Positions 10,416 to 21,640 of a stretch of 64,000 nucleotides of DNA are shown one piece after another. The stretch lies in the NCBI GenBank assembly GCA_019802505.1, contig JAFMOC010000019.1, forward strand, positions 3,826,501 through 3,890,500, read 5' to 3'. The first letter of the stretch is position 1. Each line of letters begins with the position of its first letter. Position numbers and translations under genes: made by a program. Origin of the DNA: Corydoras sp. C115 (lineage: Eukaryota; Chordata; Actinopteri; Siluriformes; Callichthyidae). A model generated the notes under the pieces. It saw nothing but the letters and a program-made list of their open reading frames with translations. It had not been told where the DNA came from and ran no database searches.

Positions 10416-11163
10416 TCATTAGTGCTTAAAGGACGCTGCCTACAGGATGCTGGGTATTTATATTGAACTACATGCTTCTGAAACATGTCACATGAGCCGA
10501 ACGTGTAGAAACAAAGTGTGAAGTTTAAAACTCTTAAATGAATAAAGATGCAGCGTTTTTAACGCCGGACTCGGATCTCAGATGAAGGTCTTAGGAAGTC
10601 GAGTCAGCGGCCATAGTGTCCATGAAAAACATGGCTGCAGGTCCAAAAACATTAGTAATCGATGTCCACGCAGAAGTGGGGAGCTTTTAGCCTACAGCCA
10701 AACATTTCCAGCTTGTGGTTTCCACCCTGTGCAAATTTACACCTGGGGCAATTTAGCATCTCAATTCGACCTGCCCTCCACGTCTCCGTGCTGTGGGAGT
10801 CAGACGTTCAGCGGAGGAAAGGGAGGAGGGAAGAAAGGAAGCATTAGTCCTGCTGAAGAGCTGAAGAGAGCAGTGGCTAAAAGTCTGGAGAGCGTTTCTG
10901 AGGGAAACCTTCAGACAACGCTGGAGAGGAAAAGGTGAAAGTTTAACTCGACAGAAAGAAGAAGAGCGCACCGCTCACCACATGGGGAGACGTGATGATG
11001 GAGGACCACGCTGGTCCTGAGGAGAGTAGTGAAGCTGGAGAGACTACTGAGACCGACATGCTGAGTGAATCCTGAGCCCACGGAGAACCCAGAGAGGAAC
11101 TAAAGTAACGGGACACACCTCCTACACCTCCATCATTCAATTCTGATATTTAATTCTGTTTAC
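10416..11163. other. Single-copy DNA with a 118-codon open frame
   Basis: The frame at 10582-10938 (+) has a hydrophilic, Glu/Lys/Ser-rich C-terminal third and ends at a purine-rich AAAAGGTGAAAG that could serve as a splice donor. I recognise no domain, no start context stands out, and the N-terminal half looks like random translation. I do not call it a gene. Confidence 0.3.
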
Positions 11164-11521
11164 CCATCCATTATCTTCCATTATCTTCCACTTTGTCCTA
11201 TATTAGGGTTGCAGGGGGGTTCCCCATGCCCAGGGGAGAACGTTTCGGACACTGGGCAGATACACCCTGGACAGGGCACCAATCTATTGCTGGGCACACA
11301 CTCACTCACACATACATGCACACATACACACTCTATATGGGGCAATTTGGAGAACTCAATTGATCCATGTTTTTTGGACTGTGGGAGGAAACCGGAGAAC
11401 CCGGAGGAAACCCACACGGACACGGGGAGAACATGGAAACTCCACCCAGATGGGGATTCGAACCGGGAATCTCTAGCACTGAGAGGCGAACGTGCTAAAC
11501 CACTAAGCCACCGTGCTGCCC
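11164..11521 (-). repeat. SINE-A, full length
   Basis: On the minus strand it runs from GGCAGCACGGTGGCTTAG through a B box GGTTCGAATCC to the tail. The tail is unusual because TTATCTTCCA is duplicated at 11171-11190. It has the older diagnostic form (GTGTATCTG). Confidence 0.9.
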
Positions 11522-11544
11522 CGCCATGGGTGTTTACATCCAAC

Positions 11545-11600
11545 AATATTCATGGGAACAGTTTGGGGAAGGACCTTCATGTTCCAGCAAGGTTCATAAA
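11545..11600. mobile_element. Tc1-type MITE remnant
   Basis: GGAACAGTTTGGGGAAGGAC matches an interior phrase of the Tc1-derived MITE also seen at 21641-21878, in the opposite orientation. Confidence 0.45.
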
Positions 11601-12023
11601 AGAAGACGGTCACACGGATGAAGCATCATTATTTTTTACCTTCAGCTTCAGTCTTCAGGTGTAAAAGGATCTTCATCCCGTCTCTGTAAAGCTAAAAGGT
11701 AACAGCTTCTCACATTCGGCCTCCCGCCGACTCCCACGCGGCCGTTCCGCGTTCACTTGCAAATGATTCATGAAACTGAATCATCAGCGCCGCGTTACTG
11801 GCACAAATGTGAATCACAAAAGACACAGGATCGTGGAATGTTAAATGATTCCGTTCGTGGAGATCACACCGATCATCCTCCCAAAAATGATTCATTTCGT
11901 CACTTGCTCAGAAGAAAGGGGCGGCGAGCGGAGCGGCGTGCGCCGAGGAGGCGGCTTCCAAAGAACTCAGAACCTCAGACTGAAAAGACATCAGGTTTAA
12001 AAGAATGGAACCATTTAGTTCAT
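11601..12023. other. Single-copy DNA with a GC-rich patch
   Basis: GGGGCGGCGAGCGG near 11919-11932 contains a GC-box motif, followed by GCGCCGAGGAGGCGG. No transcription-start motif or exon is evident. Confidence 0.35.
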
Positions 12024-12281
12024 GGGCGGCATGTTCTCCTCTCAGCACTGCAGATTCTGGTTCGAATCCCCATCTGGGTGGAGTTTCCATGTTCTCCCCG
12101 TGTCCGCGTGGGTTTCCTCCGGGTTTTCCGGTTTCCTCCCACAGTCCAAAAACATGGATTAAGGTCAATTGAATTCTCTGTAGCTGTGTGAGTGAGTGTG
12201 TGTCCAGTGATAGATTGGCGCCCTGTCCTGGGTGTATCTGCCCAGCGCCCAAAACGTTCTCCCCTGGATGTGCATGGGGAA
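12024..12281 (+). repeat. SINE-A, plus arm of an inverted pair
   Basis: The copy runs from GGGCGGCATGTTCTCCTCTC and a B box GGTTCGAATCC to GTGCATGGGGAACC. Box A and the 3' tail are missing. It joins directly to an inverted SINE-A piece at 12283. Confidence 0.85.
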
Positions 12282-12282
12282 C

Positions 12283-12362
12283 CATGTTTTTTGAACTGTA
12301 GGAGGAAATCCACACGGACACGGGGAGAACATGGAAACTCCACCCAGATTGGGATTCGAACC
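12283..12362 (-). repeat. SINE-A, minus arm of an inverted pair
   Basis: CATGTTTTTTGAACTGTAGG through GGGATTCGAACC is the minus-strand body and B box of SINE-A. With the plus arm it makes a long imperfect inverted repeat with no spacer sequence. Confidence 0.82.
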
Positions 12363-14221
12363 CTCCACAGTCTTAAGACATGCTGGATGCTGAATTTCTC
12401 TGACGTGAACATGTATGTCCGGGGTGAGCTCTGTCAATCAACACTACTGTGACACTACTCATGGACCAATCACGTGCATCGGCGAGCCCATGCATACTGA
12501 CCATGCACGAGAAGCGTTAAAATAATGAGGTCAGCTGACCTCACTGCTCTCCACGATGAGAATCGTGGTGTGATCGAGCACCGATGTCCGACGTGGGAGA
12601 ATTGGTCCCGGCTAAATGAGGAGGGCATTCGGGGAAATGCCTTGCGAGAACGATAGCACTCTGCTTTTCCTCTCCCCCCCCCCCCCCACCCTCCATTACT
12701 CCATCACTCTCCGTACCTCATCCTTTCTCGCCCTCTCAGCCTCATATTTCTTTCTGTAGAATGATTATACTCTTCCCTCTCAGCGCCGTTGTCGAATATG
12801 AACATATATTAAAAAAGGCAGCATCCCTCATTGCATCTACACCCCATAATTCCTGCTGCCTCCACTCTGCCATGTTGCCTTGTCACCACGGAACTAGGCC
12901 TTAATTATGTTATAAGTCATGTTTGGCACCAAATTGCCACGCTCTTATTGCTCTGAGGCCCCGGATACGGCTCGAGAAAAAAAAAAAAAAAAAAAAAAAA
13001 AGTGCCGCAGACGGAGAAAACAAAAGAGGGAAAAGTGCTGCTCAGGTTATTACTTGATCAACATCTGGATAGACAGCCATGCAGTTAGAATGTTGATCCC
13101 CGTTCAACTTTACACCCGCGCATCATCCTGCTGCTCAGCGGCGTTATATGAAATATTTAATAGTCAGAGAATCCGAGCTCATAAATGAATTGAGCCACAG
13201 TGAGCTAATAAAGCGAGTCAATCTGTTTTGTAAGCCCCACTTGTACTCTTCTGAAATTAAAAACGAATCATTGCAGTGGGAGGAAATCGGGGGGAAAAGA
13301 GAGGAAGAAAAATGAACGATAAAGAGAGCGAGATTGAGAGCGCCGTCGTGACGAGCACTCGCAGCTGGAAGCATCCACACGTCTTTTCCAGCAGCCTTTC
13401 ACTGAAGCTGATGGCTATGATATTAGAGATGTCTGGGCCGTACGCCGTTATTGTGCTGGGAGACTCTGGCGAAGCCCAAATCTCAGAAAAGCCTGTAATA
13501 ATCTGTCAGCTGAGAAAGATGCCCCTGCAGACAAGGGCTCCTAATCCTGCCGGATCGATAGAGAGCTCAGATGGGACTCGTCACTCCCACTGTGTCTCGC
13601 TGCCACATATTTTCTCTCCTGCCACTGGCAGCTTTTAAGCACAGATTTCTTGCATGTCTGTGTCAGTAGGCAAACCGAAAACCTGATAATGGAGTCAATA
13701 AGGGCTTAAAATGTGCGTCCCGGGAGGGACGGGCGATGCAAAGGTGAAGAGCCGGTGGAGAGCCGTGTGGCTGGGGGTCAGCCATGTTCCACAAATCATG
13801 TGATGGTGATGGAAGCGAAGAGCCTGCTGCACCTCAGTGCAGCGAATTAAAGAACGTTTATGGTAAAGAGCCAATTATTCCGCTGCGATCGGGGCATATG
13901 GAGGCGTAGCCGGTCAAAAAACACAATGTTAGTTCTGACAACATTTGGCATCGTTCTGTGCAGCATGTGTGCACATGTTTCTCTCTGTTTGTAGTGCCCT
14001 CCAGCCCTCCATCTGTTGTTTCTGAAAACTGGAATGGAGGAGAATGAAGACTAACCTTCGTGCAGCCTGTGCACCTTAAAAAGTCGTTATGAAAAACAGA
14101 TAATTATGCAAATTTGGGTGTTTATCTTAATATAATAATCAGTATATATCTACAGATTAAACTTCCCACATTGGAAAATTCCTATCAGTGGCAAATAAAT
14201 TAATCTCATCTCATTACCATC
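12363..14221. other. Single-copy DNA
   Basis: It includes a C run of 14 at 12674-12687 and an A run of 25 at 12977-13001. The frames of 78-120 codons at 12919-13638 match nothing and cross the A run or each other. The AT-rich, repeat-free part at 12750-12960 could be conserved non-coding DNA, which cannot be judged from one sequence. Confidence 0.4.
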
Positions 14222-14273
14222 TGCTTAATCTTAACCCAGGGATTTGGAGGGTGGGGGGATCCCCATGCACATC
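14222..14273 (-). repeat. SINE-A, 3' end, split by an insertion
   Basis: CTGCTTAATC and GGGGGATCCCCATGCACATC are the minus-strand 3' part of SINE-A. The rest continues at 14461 after a SINE-B insertion. Confidence 0.7.
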
Positions 14274-14460
14274 CATTTGACATTTAGACTTTAGATCCAA
14301 AACAACTTACGAGGTGAGCACAGGGTTAATCTCAACATCCCCGAAGTAATGAGGGTTAAGGGCCTTGCTCCACATTGTTAACTTCAGTGGACCTGGGATT
14401 TGAACCCCCAACCTTCAGATTGATAGCCCAATGCCCTGACCACTGAGCTACCTTGCCCTC
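14274..14460 (-). repeat. SINE-B (V-SINE-like) inside SINE-A
   Basis: On the minus strand it has the box A phrase TAGCTCAGTGGTCAGGGC, the B-box-like GGTTCAAATCC and the body phrase CCACTGAAGTTAACAATG, ending near AAGTTGTTTTGGATC, a decayed form of the TTTGGATAAAAGCGTCTG block. It interrupts a SINE-A copy, so it is the younger insertion of the two. Confidence 0.82.
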
Positions 14461-14715
14461 GGAAGGGCAGCAGATAGACCCAGGACAGGGCGCCAATCCA
14501 TTACTGGGCACACACACACTATTTTGGGTCAATTTAGATGGGGGCAATTTAAAGCGGCCACTTTACCATGAATCCATGTTTGTGAACTTTGGAAGGAAAT
14601 CAAAGAACTCGAAGAAAAAGCATGCGGACACGGCGAGGACATGGAACCTCCACCCAGATCGGGATTTGAACCGCTTAGAAGCAAAGGTTTTAACCACTTC
14701 GCCACCGCGCCGTCC
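14461..14715 (-). repeat. SINE-A, 5' part, split by an insertion
   Basis: It continues the copy begun at 14222: CAGATAGACCCAGGACAGGG to CGCCACCGCGCCGTCCC. The sequence is well diverged, in keeping with an older copy that later received SINE-B. Confidence 0.82.
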
Positions 14716-15828
14716 CACAAAATGTATATACAGTATACTGTATGTGTTTTTATTTTCTCTGAGGACTCTACTTTGAGTTTTCTAAGTTTGTGCTTATTAT
14801 GAACCTTTTCAAAGACTGCCAGATTTAAAAGAAGTAACATTAACAGACCTGCTGAGTGGAACCTCGATGCTGAGGTATGATAAGCATCTGTGTCTGATTC
14901 ATATGACTGTATGTTCTTTATGAACGTTCTCTGCGTGCAGTTTCTCTTTCATGTGGAATGCCGGAGCTGTTTTGAGGTAATTTGTGTAGGTCGTCCAAAT
15001 TCACACCCCATCCTCGTAATTAAAATTGTAATGAAGTATTTATCGTAGCAACGTGAAACACATTGCAAATTTAATTTCCATTTTTTTTTTGGTAAAACAT
15101 TTTAATGACAGATACGTTTATTCATTTAAATTGGTTCATCTGCACACCCACTGATCTAGCTTGAGTTATTTGTGAACTCGTTATGGCATTGATTAAGAAA
15201 CGCACATCTGTGTTATACGAACAAATTAGAGCTAATTCCGCTGACGGATGAACTGACATCCTCTTAATGTAAAGACAAAATAAAGATATATCATCAAATA
15301 CAAAGAATAAACTCACAATGCTTTAAAACTACATAACAACTGCTTTATTTTTAGTGCAACTCAAAAGCAATCAAAAGGTTAAACATTCTAAAAATACATA
15401 AATGACACAAAGCTGTTCAAAAAACTCAAAACATTATGTTTTGGATATTGCCAGCTGTGATGGAGGAGGCGCGAGTCTTTAATTGCACAGCACCACGGCC
15501 GTACAAAAGCTTCTCCTATAATCCTACACACACAAAGCAAAAATACCTTTCCATGGATCCCAGAATGATAAAAGCAGCTGTGGACCTGCCTTAGGAGACT
15601 CATTTAGGGTTATTCGGGGTATTTTCTCACTATAATGTTCCCTAGCAGGGAGCCTAACGGGAAGGAACAGCGATCAGGCCAAAGGCTCCGTCTGCTGTAA
15701 GGCCAGTGGATGGATGACGGCTTTTAAAATGTCAGAGGAAGTATGAGGGTGCAACATGCCTGTGGCACAGCAGTTAAAAACAAAAGAATATAATAAAAAA
15801 TAACACCAACTTCTAGTAAAATCTGCTG
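14716..15828. other. AT-rich single-copy DNA
   Basis: No repeat or exon is identified. The frames here are under 75 codons and read as shadows of AT-rich DNA. Confidence 0.5.
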
Positions 15829-15879
15829 TTATTATTATTATTATTATTATTATTAATAATTTATTATTATTATTATTAT
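15829..15879. repeat. (ATT)n microsatellite, left part
   Basis: Imperfect ATT units lie immediately on the tail side of a SINE-A copy. The same motif resumes at 16226. Confidence 0.95.
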
Positions 15880-16225
15880 CCATCCATTATCACCTGCTTT
15901 ATCCTCTATTAGGGTCGCGGGGGGGGGTTCCCCATGCCCATCCAGGGGAGAACGTTTCGGGCGCTGGGCAGATACACCCAGGACAGGGCGCCAATCTATC
16001 GCTGGGCACACACTCACTCACACACACACACACTCTATATGGGGCAATTTGAGAATTCAATTGACTTGATCCATGTTTTTGGACTGTGGGAGGAAACCGG
16101 AGAACCCAGAGGAAACCCATGCGGACACGGGGAGAACATGGAAACTCCACCCAGATGGGGATTCGAACCGGGAATCCCTAGCGCTGAGAGGAGAACATGC
16201 CAACCACTAAGCCACCGTGCCGCCC
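15880..16225 (-). repeat. SINE-A inserted within an ATT tract
   Basis: A full-length minus-strand copy runs from GGGCGGCACGGTGGCTTAG with a perfect B box GGTTCGAATCC to the tail GATAATGGATG. ATT repeats lie on both sides. A run of nine G is present near 15919-15927. Confidence 0.93.
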
Positions 16226-16272
16226 TATTATTATTATTATTATTATTGTTATTATTATTATTATTATTATTG

Positions 16273-16322
<50 letters not shown>

Positions 16323-16340
16323 GTTATTATTATTGTCATT
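16226..16340. repeat. (TTA)n microsatellite, right part
   Basis: About 38 imperfect TTA units with occasional TTG and TCA variants continue the tract at 15829-15879. Confidence 0.95.
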
Positions 16341-16678
16341 TTTATAGAACTTAAATTTTAGATAAAAACTGAAATGTGAATCAATACATGTTTTCATAAA
16401 TATAATTAAATAATTTTAAAGTTATTTTTAAATTGTTAAATTTGTATTTTTTTTTTTTGGACAAAAGCATTAAATCGGTTCCATGCAGAACCCACCTGTA
16501 TTCACCCAGTAATTACATCCTCAACCTGCTTTCAGCAGGTTCATCTAATCGACTGCTCATTGGCTGAAACTATTGTCATTCAAATCAATTACTGTACATC
16601 ATTGGTTGCTGCTCCGCTAATTGAAATGGGGGACGGTCTTATTAAAGTGGAGGGATTTCATTGGTGTTCTCGACACAC
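16341..16678. other. AT-rich single-copy DNA
   Basis: No repeat is recognised. It leads into the CRE-like cluster. Confidence 0.45.
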
Positions 16679-16778
16679 ACGTCACAAAGAGCCGCATAAT
16701 TAAAATGCGAACTGTTTGATGAGCGTCACGACGTTTGGAATTAAACTCCGGGATTAAAAACTGAACTCTGACGGAAAA

Positions 16779-16907
16779 ATGAAGAGAGGAACTTCATCTT
16801 CATCTTCATCTTCATCTTCATCTTCATCTTCATCTGGAGAGGAACCGTGTGCGGATTACAGAGGAAGCCGCACGTTTGGGATTTACCTGCATGACGTCAC
16901 CAGGTAG
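16779..16907 (+). CDS. Possible small first exon or 42-codon frame (weak)
   Basis: The ATG has A at -3. The frame opens MKRGT, continues through a Ser tract encoded by seven CTTCAT units (16792-16833), then GEEPCADYRGSRTFGIYLHD, and stops at TAG 16905-16907. CAG|GTAGGA at 16901-16909 is a plausible splice donor that would remove the stop, so this could be the end of a first coding exon. I recognise no family. Chance is a good alternative because the frame is short and a third of it is simple repeat. Confidence 0.15.
   Translation: MKRGTSSSSSSSSSSSSSSGEEPCADYRGSRTFGIYLHDVTR
16792..16833. repeat. (CTTCAT)7 hexanucleotide repeat
   Basis: Seven perfect units. The unit length is a multiple of three, so copy-number changes would keep the frame of the weak coding candidate around it. 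Confidence 0.97.
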
Positions 16908-17219
16908 GACGCTGCTGGGTGTGTTTAGTGTAAACGCTGGTTTTGTTCTGTTCGCGTTTCGGGACGCAGCTGATTAACGTTGGAGAGTTTTTAAAGAACA
17001 TGCAATGTTTATTAAAATCATGACGTCACAAATGTCGTTAACATTTTGCTTTTAATTAATGAAGGAGATGTTGTTTGAGGATCAGGGTGAAAAATCCGAA
17101 TTAATAGACTTTCGAACTGAAAGCAGGGTTTTATTCACTTATTTTATTTTGATTTTGTTTAATTAATTAATTACTTAATTAATTTTGCTGACTGAACAGG
17201 TGTGAAACGGTTTACGTCA

Positions 17220-20200
17220 CAAATGTAACAGGTGGTTCATATGAAAATGTTGGTGCAAAATGTGTCATGTGTAGCATCACCCATCACAAATTGATTAACG
17301 ACAGTAATTGTATAACAATAACAAAAAGTTTCACACAAACTTGCATGTGAAATGTTATTCATATGCTTCTTAGTCACTAATCGCCACGGCCACTGAAGGA
17401 CTATTCACTATTATTTATTTTAAATTACAATACGATATGAAGGTATTTATTTATTTCAAAGAATATAAATATACACTAATATATAAATTATATATAATTA
17501 TACAGGATGTTATCACAGAATTATAGGTACAACATACATACAGCAGTAAATGTCTGTAGATATCTGGTTCATTTGATTTGTAGTCACTGAAAGTATGTTT
17601 AATTTCACTAAACTTTTATTGCAGAAAAATGCATTACATTATTATTTACTGTAATTAGGTTGAATTTCCTCTGAATATAGTTTTTACTGTCAATGAATCA
17701 GTCACATTTGTTGACTGTGTGAATGCCGCTGGCACGCTAAATAACAAGCATGCGAAATAAAAAAATCGAGACGAAACTGAAATATTACAGTGTTATCAAT
17801 ACTAACTAAAATATAGTACGACTTCTAACAATAAACTTAGGTGCATCTATATATATGTATGTCCCCATTCAGGAGTACAAACACAGTTTGCAGGAAAAGT
17901 TCTGAATTTCAACTGAAAAGAAGTTTTTACCTAGCGTTTCACACCTGTGAGGCAGAGGGGGTGGCTGGGCTGTAGGCCGTTATGCATATGAATAGCTGCC
18001 TGGTGACCCCTTAATGGTTCGAAAAAAGGGGGGATGTTGTCCTCAGAACTTCAAGGATCCAGGGAAACCAGTGTTAAAAGAGAAAGTTGAAATTGTAAAT
18101 CTGAATCAGAGGGCTGATCAGTTAATGAGTGCTGTGTGTAATTAAAACTCCTCTCGTCTGTCTTTACTGCACTTCCTTTTTTTTAATTTCATTTTTACGA
18201 CCTTCTCTTCTTTTCTGTTCATCTCACACATCCTGAATAAGCCTCCTTCTAAATGATGTATTCTGTTATTCGGTCCTGATCCATTTGCTTCAGGACATTA
18301 TAAACCCGTAGCCCTTCACTGCTGATCATCCATAATTATTGTTCCTAACGAACACGTCGCTGACGAGTCCTTCATCCACTGCTTGCGGTGATCTGCTCTG
18401 TATCTGATCCTCTGTGGCTCACACTCTCACCTTCTGCCTCACATGTCTGTGTACAGTTTCCTCTCTATGGCTTCTTCATGCTCATTTCTAGCCCTGATCC
18501 TCTTCACGGGTGGAGGGGTGGGTGGGGGTTTGGGGGTGGTGCGAGTGGGAGGTTGCTGGTGAGTACTGTATTTACCGGTGACAAGCTGCCATCGCCGAGC
18601 GCCCCGGCCTGCGCCGAGTACTTTATCTGCTCACGACAATTAGTCATGATGCATGTTGAGATCTGTTCTAAAAATACATCAGATATGCCCTCGGAACACC
18701 CCCCCCCTCCCCCCCCCCCAGCTTGTTCACTCTCATACCTGAGTTTCAGAGGCTGTTGTCAGATTTCAGGTGGTTGTTTTGGGGCGAGGGTCAACACCTC
18801 TCCACTGAATTGTTTATCTCTGATTCCTAACAGAACCAGAGCCTCAGAGTGGATTATGTAAAAAAAAAAAAAAATGTATCCAGCCGCTGCTTTTAACATC
18901 AAACACACACTGCAGCTTAGTTACAATGTAGACAAAGTTGTGCGTCACTAACAAGCCCATGAGTTTTAATAAGACAATTTACAGTAATGTCGCCTAAGTG
19001 GTTGCTACGGCAACCGCTAGAGCCATGTGTGCAGCACCTGTCGTCACTAATGAGCCAGCACTTTTGTTTTCGTTTCATTGCTCGTTTTTTTTGGTTTGGG
19101 GTACAACGAGCGCTCACCCTCGGAGCGCGTGGTTGGCACGGTGATGAGAATGGCATGTTTAATGGCCTGTAGGGGGCATGTCTGAAGCTGTTCGAGTGCC
19201 ATGCATCATCACATTTGTTTGTTTGAATATTACTGCTCTGTGCTGTTGTGCTCTGGCATCCACCTTCAGCATCCACGCTGCAGTTAACCAGCCGGATCAG
19301 ATGTTCTGTAGATGTCGGTGGAACATCAGTGATGCCGAGATGTATACACTTCTAAAGGAAGGGTGTGCGGCACAGTGGGCATCGTGGACTGATGGCCAAC
19401 ACAAACAGCCAGCGTGTCTTCTGGTTCCACTCTGACCCGAATCTAAGCTTTCTTCAGAACTTCAGGTGTTGTTTCTGTTCTGTTTATTGCACAGTGATCA
19501 TACTGAATATGGCTGCGAGCCACATGGCTTCGGTCTTGGCTTTATCCTCCGCAGGTGGGATTTGATGCAAAGGTTACGGGGCTTACATGGGCATGATTTA
19601 AAATACTGCGCAGACGTCACTCGCCCGATGTCTCCTCCATGAGCAATGTTTCACAAATGAACCGAGCTAAAGACTTTAACACCTGAAATCAGATTTAATT
19701 GTGTGTTCATTCAGAAACGTCAAAATCACTGCATTATTTGTGACTCGGGGCATCGAGACTCATGTGACTGTCATTTATTTATTATTATGATTTTGAATAA
19801 TCACTCTATTACAACCTGCTGATTCTGAGACCCCTCACCCTGCCTTTCTTCCACATAAACTTGCTGTTTCTTTTTTTTTTTTATATATATATATTCAATA
19901 AAATAAAATATTCTGTTTGTCAAACACCTTTAACTCGTCCACGGACTCCGGATCAGATGATCACGTTCTTTTCTTTTCTTTTTTTTTTTTTTTTCATTTT
20001 TTTTCATGTAATCAGTTTCTAAGAAAAAATCCCAGCAGCCTGCTGTTATAGTTTGAGTAATTAGAACCAGGTTCTCGTGGAGCTGAAGACTGTCAGCTCG
20101 CATCAGCGCCACGTCCTACGGGGACAGGTGAACTCGTGTCCACACACCATGCATTATGTGCTTGAGTATAAATACTGAATAATGCATTTTCCATTTCCAA

Positions 20201-20602
20201 CGTGCCACAGTGGCATGAAAATTACCTTTAAAAACTGTCGTTATGTTCAGATCAGCATCCTGGAATTACAGCTTTAAAGCTGGATGCAGATTACGGTCGG
20301 TGAACGGTGAACAGCTCGCTGCGTGAGGTTACGTCTCTGCTGTTTTAACACTTCTTTAAATGTAAAAACGGAACGTGGGAGAATCTAGAATTAGCCGTCG
20401 TCAGCTGGATCAGACAGATTGGTCTGTGCAGGTGTCATTTGTACTGTTTCTTTTTTTAAATATTGATATTAATAGTTCAAAGATACTGTAGGTGTTTTAA
20501 AATGTGCTTCATCACTACATTAAACCTTCACATCATTAGTAACATTAAAGGAACTACATACTGTATACTGTATTGTGGTTATATGAATGTCTCTGAACAT
20601 GC
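17220..20602. other. Longest repeat-poor stretch
   Basis: Over 3.3 kb carries no SINE or MITE that I can see. Simple features are an AATT patch at 17159-17183, a C-rich run at 18699-18719, an A run near 18860-18873 and a T-rich run at 19979-20004. GTTATGCATATGAATAG at 17979-17995 resembles an octamer (POU-factor) site. The 157-codon frame at 18388-18861 ends in low-complexity proline and has no domain. Confidence 0.45.
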
Positions 20603-20790
20603 AGATGGATTTTGTAGTTCTGTAATCACACACTGTAGTCCTTCCGTTAAGGTCAGGACCTCACAGAGCAGGATGGATGATTCTCAGAAGCACTGATTTG
20701 GTGATGGTGGTGGTAATTTAGAATCCCATGAGTGCTGATGAAGGCTCAGAGAATGACTTGGTCTACAAAGTCCATCTGTATGTTCAGTGG
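20603..20790. repeat. Foldback element, short copy
   Basis: The left arm GATGGATTTTGTAGTTCTGT and the right arm GGTCTACAAAGTCCATC are inverted relatives. CTGTAGTCC at 20633-20641 matches the inner end of the arm in the 60430-60740 copy. The interior is reduced. Confidence 0.55.
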
Positions 20791-20921
20791 TGCTGATCCA
20801 CAGGGGTGACATGTGGCTGTGTATGGGGTCGTTGTGGTTAATTATGCGATGATTCCTTTTTGGTTAAATAAATTAAACTAATGAGTTAAATTGGAAAATG
20901 ACACGAACATGTTCTGCAGAT

Positions 20922-21245
20922 GTAATATTCATTCATTCATTATCTTCCACTTTATCTTCTATTAGGGTCGCAGGGGGGTTTCCCCATGCCCATCCAGGGG
21001 AGAACGTTTCGGGCGCTGGGCAGATACACCCAGGACAGGGCGCCAATCTAGCGCCAATCTATCACTCACACACACACACTCTACATGGGGCGATTTGGAG
21101 AACTCCAAATTGACTTGATCCATGTTTTTGGACTGTGGGAGGAAACGGGAGAACCCGGAGGAAACCCACGCAGACACGGGGAGATTCGAACCGGGAATCC
21201 CTAGTACTGAGAGGCGAACGTGCTAACCACTAAGCCACCGTGTCG
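20922..21245 (-). repeat. SINE-A with internal deletions
   Basis: A minus-strand copy from CGACACGGTGGCTTAG to a CATT-type tail. CTGCAGAT at 20914-20921 and 21246-21253 is a likely target-site duplication, perhaps longer before decay. CGCCAATCTA is repeated at 21041-21060, and part of the body before the B box is deleted. Confidence 0.88.
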
Positions 21246-21640
21246 CTGCAGATTTATTAGATAATTAAAATTAAACACTAAAAAGTATCTTTGTTTTCAA
21301 GAAGACCGTATAAACGATGAGAGAACGGTGGCTCGAGTCTCAAGAGGACTTTTAAAAGCTTTGTCCATTTTTTTTTTTTATTTGTTTTTTTCCTCTCTGC
21401 CCCGGTGTGTGGATGCATTAATGCACTCGGCTCCGTGTTGGAATATCCGCCTCTCGGCTCGTTTTGCTGATGGTTCTGTTTTTTTTTTCCTCCTGTAATT
21501 AGTCGCTATTCCTGTTGGATGTTGCAGGTCTGTATGGTTGACATGCTGGTTAGTTAAAGTGCTTTAATGGCTGCTCAAAACCTCTCACTTCAGTTATTAT
21601 TGCTGTGATTTCAAAAAATAATAATGAAATAAAGCATATT
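21246..21640. other. Single-copy DNA with T runs
   Basis: T-rich runs near 21369-21390 and 21479-21489. No gene or repeat family is seen. Confidence 0.45.

Larger units (their letters stand above)
16679..17219. promoter_or_regulatory. Cluster of five CRE-like sites
   Basis: Two perfect palindromic TGACGTCA sites lie at 16892-16899 and 17021-17028. A TTACGTCA variant is at 17212-17219. Half sites ACGTCA and GCGTCA are at 16679-16684 and 16723-16728. TGACGTCA is the classical CREB/ATF binding site, and two perfect copies in 140 bases are unusual. The stretch is otherwise AT-rich and not CpG-dense. Whether it is an active enhancer or promoter is inference. Confidence 0.35.

Noticed and set aside
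10582..10938. 118-codon frame with a charged C-terminal part and a possible donor
   Set aside because: The C-terminal part looks protein-like but nothing matches a known family, and no acceptor or start context supports it.
16035..16397. Asn-rich and Leu-rich frames of 120-137 codons
   Set aside because: They are translations of the ATT microsatellite joined to SINE-A.
18388..18861. 157-codon frame
   Set aside because: It contains a proline run from a C-rich tract and no recognisable domain.
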